This document shows positions 1-8,475 of a stretch of 64,000 nt of DNA, in pieces (the first letter of the stretch is position 1; each line of letters begins with the position of its first letter). The stretch comes from Croceitalea rosinachiae (lineage in GTDB: Bacteria > Bacteroidota > Bacteroidia > Flavobacteriales > Flavobacteriaceae). A program made the translations under genes and the position numbers. Location of the stretch: NCBI RefSeq assembly GCF_031846445.1, contig NZ_JAVRHR010000002.1:434001-498000 (forward strand). The letters are read 5' to 3'. The notes under the pieces are model-generated. The model was not told the DNA's origin, ran no database searches, and saw only the letters and a list, made by a program, of their open reading frames with translations.

Positions 1-250
1 ATATATATTGTAATTCAGGAGAATGATCAAAATGGTGAAGTCCTTCATCAATGTTTTCAATGGTAAATGAAAATCTATTGCTTTCGTCTAACTTTGCAGA
101 ATCTAAAACAATATCATTCTTATAAAGAACAACATAGTTGCTAGTTGGGTTGACGATTTCACCAGCAAAATATGTGGATTGTGATGAGTTTGATTTTTCA
201 TCACATGCATAGAAAGAACCAATAATAAGAAAAAGTAAAATTCTTCTCAT
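1..250 (-). CDS. Lipoprotein, N-terminal part, TlpA/DUF4369-like (cut by window edge)
   Basis: The gene reads leftward from an ATG at 250 and runs off the window, so only 83 residues are seen. The first 16 residues are a lipoprotein signal with the lipobox FYAC and predicted acylated Cys16. The following 65 residues form a beta-rich segment with the pattern NYVVLYKND..LDSAKLDE, which resembles the N-terminal domain found in front of thioredoxin-fold lipoproteins of Bacteroidota. That family match is from memory and the catalytic part lies outside the window. A -7 box lies 17 bases upstream of the start. Confidence 0.7.
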   Translation of the reverse strand, partial: MRRILLFLIIGSFYACDEKSNSSQSTYFAGEIVNPTSNYVVLYKNDIVLDSAKLDESNRFSFTIENIDEGLHHFDHSPELQYI

Positions 251-267
251 ATACCTATTTAGACCAA

Positions 268-275
268 CAAAATTA
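268..275 (-). promoter_or_regulatory. -7 box of the lipoprotein gene
   Basis: On the minus strand the sequence is TAATTTTG, an exact match to the Bacteroidota -7 consensus TAnnTTTG. It ends 17 bases before the lipoprotein ATG. No clear -33 TTG is present at the usual distance. Confidence 0.5.
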
Positions 276-358
276 AGAATCGATTAAAACCTTGGCTGTT
301 AATAGCGAGTTAAATGTTGTAAAAGCCAATCTAAAGACATTTAATGGTCTCTTTGTTG

Positions 359-389
359 TTGGGAACAGTGTCAATTTTAACTATTTTTG
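359..389 (+). promoter_or_regulatory. Promoter of the ABC-F gene
   Basis: A -33 TTG (359-361) is followed after 20 bases by TATTTTTG (382-389), an exact TAnnTTTG -7 box. Transcription should start near 394-398. This rules out the upstream TTG at 292 as translation start and supports the ATG at 409. Confidence 0.65.
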
Positions 390-408
390 CAAAAATTATA
401 CATACAGC

Positions 409-2037
409 ATGCTTTCGGTATCTAATTTATCAGTTCAGTTTGGAAAAAGAGTCTTATTTGACGAGGTCAATGTCGCATTCACAGATGGTAATTGCTATGG
501 CATTATTGGCGCAAATGGTGCTGGTAAATCTACATTCTTAAAGATTCTGTCAAAAAAACAAGAGGCAACATCAGGGCAGGTTCACCTAGAACCGGGCAAG
601 AGAATGTCTATTTTAGAGCAAAACCATAATTCTTATGATGAATTTACAGCATTAGAATCTGTGGTTATGGGCAATAAGCCCTTGTTTGAAATTAAAAAAG
701 AGATAGACGCGCTATATGCTGACTATACCGATGAAAATGCAGATAAGATAGGAGAGCTTCAAGTACAATTTGAAGAAATGAACGGTTGGAATGCGGATAG
801 TGATGCAGCAGCCTTGCTTTCAAACTTAGGGGTAGGCGAAGCATTGCACTATACCATGATGGCTGATTTAGACTCTAAGTTAAAAGTAAGAGTACTCTTG
901 GCTCAAGCGTTATTTGGTAACCCAGATGTTTTAATAATGGATGAGCCTACTAATGATTTGGATTATGAGACCATAAGCTGGTTAGAAAACTTTTTAGCCA
1001 ATTATGACAATACGGTCATCGTAGTTTCTCACGATAGGCATTTTTTAGACGCAGTATGTACGCATATCGCTGATATTGATTTTGGAAAAATAAATCTTTA
1101 TTCGGGCAACTATACGTTTTGGTACGAAAGTAGTCAGTTGGCACTACGCCAAAGAGCGCAACAAAATAAAAAAGCTGAAGAAAAAGCAAGAGAACTGCAA
1201 GAGTTTATTATGCGATTTAGTGCCAATGTTGCCAAAAGTAAACAAGCGACTTCAAGAAAAAAGATGCTTGATAAGCTAAAAGTAGATGATATCAAACCAT
1301 CAAGTAGAAGGTACCCCGCAATCATATTTGACCGAGAAAGGGAAGCTGGAGACCAAATATTAAATGTTGAGAAACTATCGGCTTATTCTGATGATGGTGA
1401 CCTTCTTTTTGATAATATTGATATCAATTTGGCTAAAGCTGATAAAGTAGCGATAATTTCAAAGGATTCGAGAGCAACAACTGCTTTTTATGAAATAGTT
1501 TCAGGAGTTAGAACTGCAAGTTCAGGTTCTTTTCAATGGGGGGTAACCACGACCCAATCTTATTTACCAGTTGATAATGAGCAGTATTTTGATGAAAGTA
1601 TGAACTTAGTTGATTGGTTGCGACAATGGACTAAAACCGAAGAAGAACGTGAGGAAGTTTATGTCAGAGGTTTTTTAGGTAAAATGCTTTTTAGCGGAGA
1701 AGAAGCTCTTAAAAAATCAAATGTCCTTTCAGGTGGCGAAAAAGTGCGATGTATGCTGAGCAGAATGATGCTGTTACGAGCCAATGTTTTAATGCTTGAT
1801 GAACCTACAAACCACTTAGATCTTGAGAGTATTACCGCTTTTAACAATTCACTTAAGAACTTCAAAGGTACCGTTATGTTGACCACTCATGATCACGAAT
1901 TTGTCCACACTGTAGCCAATAGAATAATCGAATTGACTCCAAAGGGCGCTATTGATCGTTATTTGTCATTTGACGAATATATGTCTGATAAGTCTATTAA
2001 AGAACAACGAGAAAAAATGTATTCCGTTCCGGTTTAA
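409..2037 (+). CDS. ABC-F family ATPase, YbiT-like, with one degenerate ATP site
   Basis: A 542-residue soluble protein with two ABC ATPase domains and no membrane segment, as in ribosome-acting ABC-F factors; its layout and linker resemble E. coli YbiT. NBD1 has Walker A GANGAGKST (34-42), Walker B LIMDEP and SHDR (207-210). Its signature position reads LDSKL (about 154-158) instead of LSGGQ. NBD2 keeps LSGGE (440-444), LMLDEP and THDH, but its Walker A position reads SKDSRATT (351-358), lacking the P-loop glycines and lysine. The charged linker lies at about 245-300. A reading frame extends upstream to a TTG at 292, but the promoter at 359-389 lies inside it, so the ATG at 409 is chosen. 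The likely role is translation or ribosome rescue; this is inferred from family. Confidence 0.9.
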   Translation: MLSVSNLSVQFGKRVLFDEVNVAFTDGNCYGIIGANGAGKSTFLKILSKKQEATSGQVHLEPGKRMSILEQNHNSYDEFTALESVVMGNKPLFEIKKEIDALYADYTDENADKIGELQVQFEEMNGWNADSDAAALLSNLGVGEALHYTMMADLDSKLKVRVLLAQALFGNPDVLIMDEPTNDLDYETISWLENFLANYDNTVIVVSHDRHFLDAVCTHIADIDFGKINLYSGNYTFWYESSQLALRQRAQQNKKAEEKARELQEFIMRFSANVAKSKQATSRKKMLDKLKVDDIKPSSRRYPAIIFDREREAGDQILNVEKLSAYSDDGDLLFDNIDINLAKADKVAIISKDSRATTAFYEIVSGVRTASSGSFQWGVTTTQSYLPVDNEQYFDESMNLVDWLRQWTKTEEEREEVYVRGFLGKMLFSGEEALKKSNVLSGGEKVRCMLSRMMLLRANVLMLDEPTNHLDLESITAFNNSLKNFKGTVMLTTHDHEFVHTVANRIIELTPKGAIDRYLSFDEYMSDKSIKEQREKMYSVPV

Positions 2038-2757
2038 TTAGGCATTAAAGTACTTACTGTTCCAAATTGCTGGATTAAAGTTTTTCCCTAAGGCAAATCC
2101 ATAAAAAATCACAACAGCAGCAATTGATTTGAACATAAAAAAGTATACAATCCAAAATTCGGCAGTCGAATCTGATTTAGAAAACAATCCATTAGGAACT
2201 GCAAGTGTTGCAAAATAACTTATAATTAATGTGGTAATGGTCAGGTTTACGATTCCTTTAAATGGCCACACCAATATTTTTCTTAAAGGGTGTAAATCGT
2301 TGCCCCATTTATGTATGAGGTAAAAATAGCCATTACCAATAGGCGCAAAAAGTAGAGGGTCATCTTTGTCTTCTAGTTTGAACAACTTTGAAGGGGCCAT
2401 AATCTTAAAACCATTGATTTGAATATCATGATTCTTTTCAAGTTGTTTGATTTTTGAAAAGGCGGTTATAGGAATTTTTCCTTTAAAATATTTTGTATCC
2501 AAAAAACGTAGTCTGTAATCTGTACAGATTTTTTCAATTTGATCAATATAGAAAACTCGTGATGTTTCCAGTAAATTTAAATCAAAATTGTTGCTCAAAC
2601 ACTTAGATTTTTGACTCAGACGTTTTTCAATATCTAATTCTTTAAAGGTCTCCTGTTCGAGAATTTGATGTACCTCATTCAGAATAGTATTGGTCGAAAT
2701 AGATTTTGACTTGACACGTGAGAGTTCACGTTCAATATTCGTTTTTTGTAAAAACAT
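2038..2757 (-). CDS. Hypothetical protein with two C-terminal membrane segments
   Basis: I do not recognise a family. The 239-residue protein has a charged, helical N-terminal half (about 1-100) without a signal peptide. A middle segment around 115-150 reads APSKLFKLEDKDDPLLFAPIGNGY, and two hydrophobic stretches at roughly 168-188 and 203-224 look like transmembrane helices. The soluble part is probably cytoplasmic. Its stop codon directly abuts the stop codon of the convergent ABC-F gene with no base between them. A TAACTTTG -7 box lies upstream. Confidence 0.7.
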   Translation of the reverse strand: MFLQKTNIERELSRVKSKSISTNTILNEVHQILEQETFKELDIEKRLSQKSKCLSNNFDLNLLETSRVFYIDQIEKICTDYRLRFLDTKYFKGKIPITAFSKIKQLEKNHDIQINGFKIMAPSKLFKLEDKDDPLLFAPIGNGYFYLIHKWGNDLHPLRKILVWPFKGIVNLTITTLIISYFATLAVPNGLFSKSDSTAEFWIVYFFMFKSIAAVVIFYGFALGKNFNPAIWNSKYFNA

Positions 2758-2780
2758 TTTTTCTTTTTTAGCAATTTTCT

Positions 2781-2815
2781 CAAAGTTAATTAAATCCTCT
2801 TTGCATTATAAAGAG
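2781..2815 (-). promoter_or_regulatory. -7 box and small inverted repeat upstream of the 239-residue membrane protein gene
   Basis: The minus strand reads TAACTTTG at 2781-2788, an exact -7 consensus, 23 bases before the ATG. A 6-bp inverted repeat CTCTTT/AAAGAG (2797-2802 and 2810-2815) sits where the -33 region would be and could be an operator. The rest of 2758-2979 shows no other clear signal. Confidence 0.4.
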
Positions 2816-2979
2816 TGATAAAATTGAGACATGTTAAATAAATGTTAATTTCTTTGAACTGCATACTCAAGATGTAGTCTATCTTTTGTAAAATGTTAAC
2901 TTACCGAAGTTTTAGGTATTTCATCGATTTAGAACAATAGAAATCTTAGAACAGCTCCAAACTATACTGAAACACACTA

Positions 2980-3546
2980 ATGAAAAGTTCCCTATTACTG
3001 ACCTACTTTATATCGTGTTTTCTTTTATCAAATACTGTTTTTTCGCAAAGTAAAAGTTTAACAACCTTACCTTCAGTTATTTACCTCTCAAAAGATAAAA
3101 CGATAATTCAAAGTACAAGTGATTCTGATAATCATAGAATTCTGTCGAAGGCCGTTAAAGCTGCTGATTTGGAAGACACATTAGGTCAAAGTGGTCCTTT
3201 TACAATTTTTGCACCTTCTGACAGTGCTTTTTCAAAATTCTCAAAAGATGAGTTAGATGAGCTTTTTCTTTCTGATAATAAAAAACAGTTAAAGGCATTA
3301 CTGAAATATCATATTGTTGCGGGCAACTTGACTGCATCAAAAATTTTAAGAGCATTATGTAGAGGTGAAGGAAAAGCTTCTTTTACAACTGTTCAAGGTG
3401 CAAAAATCAATGCTAGTATGATAGGCACAGATATTATACTAACAGACAGTTTCGGAAATTCAGCCAAGATAACCACAGCAGATGCCAATCAAAGTAATGG
3501 CGTTATCCATGAAATTGATAGTGTAATACTTCCTTCAAAAATCTAA
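2980..3546 (+). CDS. Exported fasciclin-domain protein
   Basis: The 188-residue protein has a signal peptide (about 1-22, ending VFSQ) and one FAS1/fasciclin domain from about 45 to the end. The FAS1 hallmarks are GPFTIFAPSDSAF (about 77-89), LLKYHIV (about 110-116) and the closing NGVIHEIDSVILP. FAS1 domains mediate adhesion or matrix interaction on the cell surface or in the periplasm; the partner here cannot be told. It is a single-gene unit ending 3 bases before the stop codon of convergent pheT. Confidence 0.9.
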   Translation: MKSSLLLTYFISCFLLSNTVFSQSKSLTTLPSVIYLSKDKTIIQSTSDSDNHRILSKAVKAADLEDTLGQSGPFTIFAPSDSAFSKFSKDELDELFLSDNKKQLKALLKYHIVAGNLTASKILRALCRGEGKASFTTVQGAKINASMIGTDIILTDSFGNSAKITTADANQSNGVIHEIDSVILPSKI

Positions 3547-3549
3547 ACA

Positions 3550-5976
3550 TCACCTCAACTCAGCTTGCAGTTTGCTCTCATATGTATGCTGAAGCTTTGA
3601 CATTATTTTTTCAATCTGCTTATCGGTAAGCGTCTTGGATGAATCTTGTAGCATATAGCTTACGGCATATGATTTTTTACCTTTCTCAATTTTATCCCCT
3701 ACATAGACATCAAACAGGTGTACGCTCTTAAGAAAGTTCCGTTCTGTTTGAAATGCTAGATCATATACTTCTTTAAAAGAAATATTTTCGTCAATCAATA
3801 GGGCCAAATCTCGAATTACCTCAGGAAATTTTGGAATTTCTTTATAGACTACACTATTGGATGGCAGCTTATTTTTAATGACATCCCAATTTAAATCGGC
3901 ATAAAAGATAGCATTTTTGATGTCAAACCTATTTAATACCGATTTGTTGACCAAACCAAATTCTAGGAGTTTGATTTTATCATAATATATTTCAAGACCT
4001 TCTGTAAATAAGTAATCGTTAAGCAAAGGTTTTTCTTTCGTGCTTGAAATTCCCAACCTGTTTAAAAGTGTAATTAGAACACCTTTTAAGTAGAAGAAAT
4101 CCGAAGGTTGCGCATCAACTTTCCAGTTATTCTCTATTTGATTTCCACTAACAAACAAACTAAGATGTGTTTGCTCGTGATAAACTTCTTCTTGTTTAAC
4201 ATATGTTTTTCCAAATTCAAAAAACTTTAAGTTTTGTTGTCTTCTATTTTGATTATAAACTAAAGTTTCTAGACCAGAAAACAACATAGATTCTCTAAGC
4301 ACCGATAAATCGGCACTTAATGGATTTAGCATGCTTACCGTACTGTCTTGTTCTTTTTTTAATAAGTCATTATGAGTTTTTGGAACTAGGCTATTGGTCA
4401 TTATTTCATAAAACCCTCTTGATGCAAGTAGGTCACCTACTACATTTTGGAGGTTATGGTTTTCATGTCTGCTAGTTGGAGCAACCGAAGCAGTAAACTT
4501 TTCGTTAAATTCTATTTTATTATATCCGTAGACACGTAAAATCTCTTCAATCACATCAACTTCACGGGTTACATCTGTTCTGTAAGAAGGGATAGTAAGA
4601 CCTAGCCCAGATTCAGTAACATTGTTCAATTTTATTTCTAATGAAGCCAAAATGGATTTGATAGAGTCATGAGGTATTTCTTGACCAATAAGTTTATTGA
4701 TTTTATCAAACGTCAAAAAGACTTGAAAATCTTCCTTTTTATTTGGATATAAATCAACAATATCAGAACTAATTTCACCACCAGCAATTTCTTTAATGAG
4801 TTGCGCCGCTCGCATTAAAGCATATTCAGTCAAATTGATGTCAATACCACGTTCAAAACGAAAAGAGGCATCAGTGTTCAAAGCATGTCGCTTTGCAGTT
4901 TTACGAATTGAAACTGGATTGAAATAAGCGCTTTCAAGAAAAATTGAAGTCGTATTTTCATTGACTCCTGAATAAATTCCCCCAAAAACGCCAGCAATAC
5001 ACATGGGTTTTTCGCTATCACAAATCATGAGATCATCTTCGTGCAATTCTCTTTCAGCACCATCAAGTGTTACAAACTTTGTGCCTTTTGGCAAGGTTTT
5101 GACTTCAACCTTATTGCCTCTAATTTTTGTAGCGTCAAATGCATGCAGTGGCTGACCTAATTCGTGTAGCACGTAATTTGTAATGTCTACGACATTGTTA
5201 ATGGGCGATACACTGATTGCTTTTAACCTATTCTTTAACCAATCTGGTGACTCTTGTACTAAAATATTGCGAAGGGTTACACCACAATATCTTGGGGCTA
5301 GATTATTATCTTCAACAATAACATCCATTTTCAAAGATCTATTATCAATAGAAAAATTACTAGTAGATGGTGTATTTAATTTTAAGGATACTTCTCGATG
5401 CTCAAGACCAGCTTTTAAATCACGTGCAACTCCAAAATGGCTCATGGCATCTGATCTATTGGGAGTAAGCCCTATTTCAAAAACTTGATCGGTTTCAATA
5501 TCAAATACTTCATTACAGGGAGTACCTGGTGTTAAACTTTCATCTAAAATCATGATACCGTCATGCCCATTGCCCAAACCAATTTCATCTTCTGCACAAA
5601 TCATCCCATGGCTTTCTTCACCTCGTATTTTACCTTTTTTTATTTTCCACGCTTCGCCTTCCTCTGAAAATAAAGTAGTGCCAATAGTTGCAACAGGCAC
5701 TTTTTGATTAACTCCTACATTAGGCGCTCCGCATACTATTTGTATGGGGTTCTCTTCACCAATATCAACCGTTGTCAATTTTAAGCGATCTGCATTTGGG
5801 TGCTGAATACAGGTAAGTACATGACCCACAACAATACCTTCTAAACTACCCTTAACTGATTCAAAATTTGAAACACCTTCGACTTCTAAGCCTAAGTCAG
5901 TTAAAAGCTCCCCTGTTTTCTGTGCTTCCCAATCTAGTTGTAAAAATTGTTTTAACCAGTTGTATGAAATTTTCAT
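3550..5976 (-). CDS. pheT: Phenylalanyl-tRNA synthetase beta subunit
   Basis: The 808-residue length is normal for bacterial PheT. In order it shows the EMAP-II-like tRNA-binding domain (about 40-150), the B3/B4 editing domain (about 210-360), the B5 domain with the TPNRSD and FRFERGID motifs nearby, the synthetase-core-like domain (about 490-680) and the C-terminal FDX-ACB anticodon domain with FPEVIRDLALL. It forms the alpha2beta2 enzyme that charges tRNA-Phe; pheS is not in the window. An upstream TTG (5982) would add two residues, but the ATG at 5976 gives the usual MKISYNWL start. A consensus promoter lies upstream. Confidence 0.97.
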   Translation of the reverse strand: MKISYNWLKQFLQLDWEAQKTGELLTDLGLEVEGVSNFESVKGSLEGIVVGHVLTCIQHPNADRLKLTTVDIGEENPIQIVCGAPNVGVNQKVPVATIGTTLFSEEGEAWKIKKGKIRGEESHGMICAEDEIGLGNGHDGIMILDESLTPGTPCNEVFDIETDQVFEIGLTPNRSDAMSHFGVARDLKAGLEHREVSLKLNTPSTSNFSIDNRSLKMDVIVEDNNLAPRYCGVTLRNILVQESPDWLKNRLKAISVSPINNVVDITNYVLHELGQPLHAFDATKIRGNKVEVKTLPKGTKFVTLDGAERELHEDDLMICDSEKPMCIAGVFGGIYSGVNENTTSIFLESAYFNPVSIRKTAKRHALNTDASFRFERGIDINLTEYALMRAAQLIKEIAGGEISSDIVDLYPNKKEDFQVFLTFDKINKLIGQEIPHDSIKSILASLEIKLNNVTESGLGLTIPSYRTDVTREVDVIEEILRVYGYNKIEFNEKFTASVAPTSRHENHNLQNVVGDLLASRGFYEIMTNSLVPKTHNDLLKKEQDSTVSMLNPLSADLSVLRESMLFSGLETLVYNQNRRQQNLKFFEFGKTYVKQEEVYHEQTHLSLFVSGNQIENNWKVDAQPSDFFYLKGVLITLLNRLGISSTKEKPLLNDYLFTEGLEIYYDKIKLLEFGLVNKSVLNRFDIKNAIFYADLNWDVIKNKLPSNSVVYKEIPKFPEVIRDLALLIDENISFKEVYDLAFQTERNFLKSVHLFDVYVGDKIEKGKKSYAVSYMLQDSSKTLTDKQIEKIMSKLQHTYESKLQAELR

Positions 5977-5995
5977 TACCAAATTTTAAAGTCAG

Positions 5996-6026
5996 CAAAG
6001 ATAAAACATTGCCAACTGACATTCAA
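5996..6026 (-). promoter_or_regulatory. pheT promoter
   Basis: On the minus strand TTG (6024-6026), a 20-base spacer and TATCTTTG (5996-6003) form a full Bacteroidota-type promoter. The predicted transcript start is about 10-15 bases before the pheT ATG. Confidence 0.65.
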
Positions 6027-6107
6027 TGTGAATTACTTGCAAAGATTCTAGTCAATTGTGTAAGTTAATTTCAATTTTTCGATATAAATTGAACAAATTT
6101 TAATGGT

Positions 6108-7331
6108 ATGAGAAAAGTATATTTAATACTTGCGGTCTTTTTGATTTTTATGGGATGTAATGAAAAACCCGTAAAACAAATAAAAGTAGGCGAGTGGTGG
6201 GCTAATTTAAAAGTTTCTGATGATGAAATTTTACCATTTAATTTTAAGTTATCTAAAGAGGAAGGGAATCAATATGTTTTAGAAATGCGTAATTCTGATG
6301 AAGTACTAATTGTGGATGAGATTACGGTCAAAAATGATTCAATACTTATTAGAATGCCAGTTTTTGAAGGATATATCTCAGGTATATTTACAGAAAACAG
6401 TATCACAGGAAGCTTTATTAAAGAGAGTTTAGAGCGCTTTGTGCCATTCATTGCCGAATATGGTGAACGCCCAAGATTTAAGGTTGAGGCGGAAGCTAAA
6501 GTTGATGTTTCAGGAATTTGGGAAGCCGAGTTTAATAATGATACCGAATCACCATACATCGCAAAAGGAATTTTTTATCAGAACGAACATATTGTAACAG
6601 GCACTATACGGACGACGACCGGTGATTATAGATATCTAGAAGGGGTTGTAGATGGTAATCAATTAAAATTATCAACTTTTGATGGTGCTCATGCCTTTTT
6701 ATTTACTGCGAATGCGACCGATAGTACTTTAGCTGGGATGTTTTATTCCGGAAACCATTACGTTGAGAATTTTGTCGCCAAGCGAAATGATGCTTATGAA
6801 TTACCTGACGCAAACTCATTAACGTATTTAAACGAGGGGTATGAAAAATTTGATTTTTCTTTTCCTAATGTTGATGGAAAAACGACTAGTCTTACTAATG
6901 AGGAATTTCAAGATAAAGTTGTACTAGTTCAGATTATGGGAACGTGGTGCCCCAATTGTTTGGACGAAACAAAGTTTTATGTTGATTACTTAAAGAAAAA
7001 CCCTAATCCAGATTTAAAAATGGTTGCTTTAGCTTTTGAGTATGCAAGAACTGAAGAAAAGGCGTTTAAAGGTATTCAGCGTTTAAAAGATAGGGTAGGG
7101 GTAGATTATCCGATTTTATTGGCTCAAGTTGGCACATCTAGTAAAACTAAAGCGAATGAAAAACTACCAATGTTGAATCACATTTTGTCATACCCAACTA
7201 CTATTTACATTGATAAAAAAGGAATAGTACGCAAAATACATACAGGTTTTAATGGGCCCGCAACGGGTGAAAAGTACGAGAAATTTAAAGTGGAATTTGA
7301 TGAAACAGTGAAAGAACTTTTATCTGAATGA
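6108..7331 (+). CDS. Thioredoxin-fold lipoprotein (TlpA/ResA-like)
   Basis: A 407-residue lipoprotein with a signal ending FMGC (acylated Cys17). Residues about 25-230 form a beta-rich region of two similar halves. A thioredoxin domain follows from about 245, with the active site WCPNC at 280-284 and a cis-proline SYPTT near 359. TlpA-type proteins reduce or isomerise disulfides outside the cytoplasm, for instance on apocytochromes; the substrate here is unknown. The stop codon abuts that of convergent leuB with no gap. Confidence 0.9.
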   Translation: MRKVYLILAVFLIFMGCNEKPVKQIKVGEWWANLKVSDDEILPFNFKLSKEEGNQYVLEMRNSDEVLIVDEITVKNDSILIRMPVFEGYISGIFTENSITGSFIKESLERFVPFIAEYGERPRFKVEAEAKVDVSGIWEAEFNNDTESPYIAKGIFYQNEHIVTGTIRTTTGDYRYLEGVVDGNQLKLSTFDGAHAFLFTANATDSTLAGMFYSGNHYVENFVAKRNDAYELPDANSLTYLNEGYEKFDFSFPNVDGKTTSLTNEEFQDKVVLVQIMGTWCPNCLDETKFYVDYLKKNPNPDLKMVALAFEYARTEEKAFKGIQRLKDRVGVDYPILLAQVGTSSKTKANEKLPMLNHILSYPTTIYIDKKGIVRKIHTGFNGPATGEKYEKFKVEFDETVKELLSE

Positions 7332-8450
7332 TTAGATAATGGTAGACTTACCTAGACCGATGTTCTCATCATTCATGTTAAAATCGTCGGGGTTATCAAC
7401 AATATTATCTGCAATAAAGTCACCTACATGGTCCGTTCCATATTTGCTGGTCTCATCTAAATCTGAAGTGACAACTCCTTTTCTTAAAGATTTATCCACT
7501 GCTTCTCTTACGGACATTGCTTCTTCAAAGAGCCCAAAATGCTCTAATAACATAGCAGCTGAAAGTATTGACGCAATCGGGTTGGCAATATTTTTACCAG
7601 TAGCTTGCGGGTAAGAACCATGAATGGGCTCAAAAAGAGCACGCTCATCTCCAATAGACGCCGAGGGCAGTAAACCAATTGAACCTCCTATCACACTGCT
7701 TTCATCTGATATAATATCACCAAACATATTTTCTGTCAGTATTACATCAAACTGACTTGGATTTAAGATGATTTGCATGGCCGCATTATCTACAAATAAA
7801 AACTCCAAGAGCACCTCAGGATAGCTTTCTCCTATTTTGCTCACCACTCTGCGCCATAAGCGTGATGATTCCAAAACATTGGCTTTATCGACCAGCGTGA
7901 GCTTATTGTTACGGTTTTTAGAAGCTTTGAATGCCATGTGCGCTATTCTGCTGATTTCTTTTTCAGAATACTCACAAAGATCCGATGCTATGGTACCTGA
8001 CTCGTTCACTTTTTTTTCACCAAAGTAAATTCCACCGGTTAGCTCTCTATAAATTGTGAAATCAGTATTGGTGATGATTTCTTCTTTCAAGGGAGATTTT
8101 TCTATTAGGGTGGAAAAAACTTTTACGGGCCTAATGTTAGTGTATAAACCAAGTTCTTTACGCAGTTGTAATAAACCTTGCTCTGGTCGAACTTTCACTG
8201 TAGGGTTATTATCGTATTTGGGGTCACCAATTGCCCCAAAGAGAACGGCATCGGCATTTTTACATAGGTCTAGCGTTTTTTTAGGAAGAGGAGTTCCAGT
8301 CTTATCAATTGCAATGGCACCAACAGAAGCTTCTTTGTATGTGAAATTGTGATTGAATGTTTCTTCAACTGCTTGCAAACATTTTACTGCCTGATCCAAC
8401 ACTTCTGGACCAATACCATCACCAGGCAATAAAGCAATATTCAAGTTCAT
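7332..8450 (-). CDS. leuB: 3-isopropylmalate dehydrogenase
   Basis: The 372-residue protein starts with LLPGDGIGPEV, the nucleotide-binding motif of the isocitrate/isopropylmalate dehydrogenase family. It contains the substrate-binding YFGEKK region and the metal-site pattern NMFGDIISDE. It oxidises and decarboxylates 3-isopropylmalate to 2-oxoisocaproate in leucine synthesis. It lies 25 bases downstream of leuA in the same direction, so the two are one operon. leuC and leuD are not adjacent. Confidence 0.96.
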   Translation of the reverse strand: MNLNIALLPGDGIGPEVLDQAVKCLQAVEETFNHNFTYKEASVGAIAIDKTGTPLPKKTLDLCKNADAVLFGAIGDPKYDNNPTVKVRPEQGLLQLRKELGLYTNIRPVKVFSTLIEKSPLKEEIITNTDFTIYRELTGGIYFGEKKVNESGTIASDLCEYSEKEISRIAHMAFKASKNRNNKLTLVDKANVLESSRLWRRVVSKIGESYPEVLLEFLFVDNAAMQIILNPSQFDVILTENMFGDIISDESSVIGGSIGLLPSASIGDERALFEPIHGSYPQATGKNIANPIASILSAAMLLEHFGLFEEAMSVREAVDKSLRKGVVTSDLDETSKYGTDHVGDFIADNIVDNPDDFNMNDENIGLGKSTII

Positions 8451-8475
8451 AAATTAAAAAAGTTATAATAACATT

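Noticed and set aside
292..408. N-terminal extension of the ABC-F protein from a TTG
   Set aside because: A full promoter (359-389) lies inside it and the ABC domain begins normally at the ATG 409.
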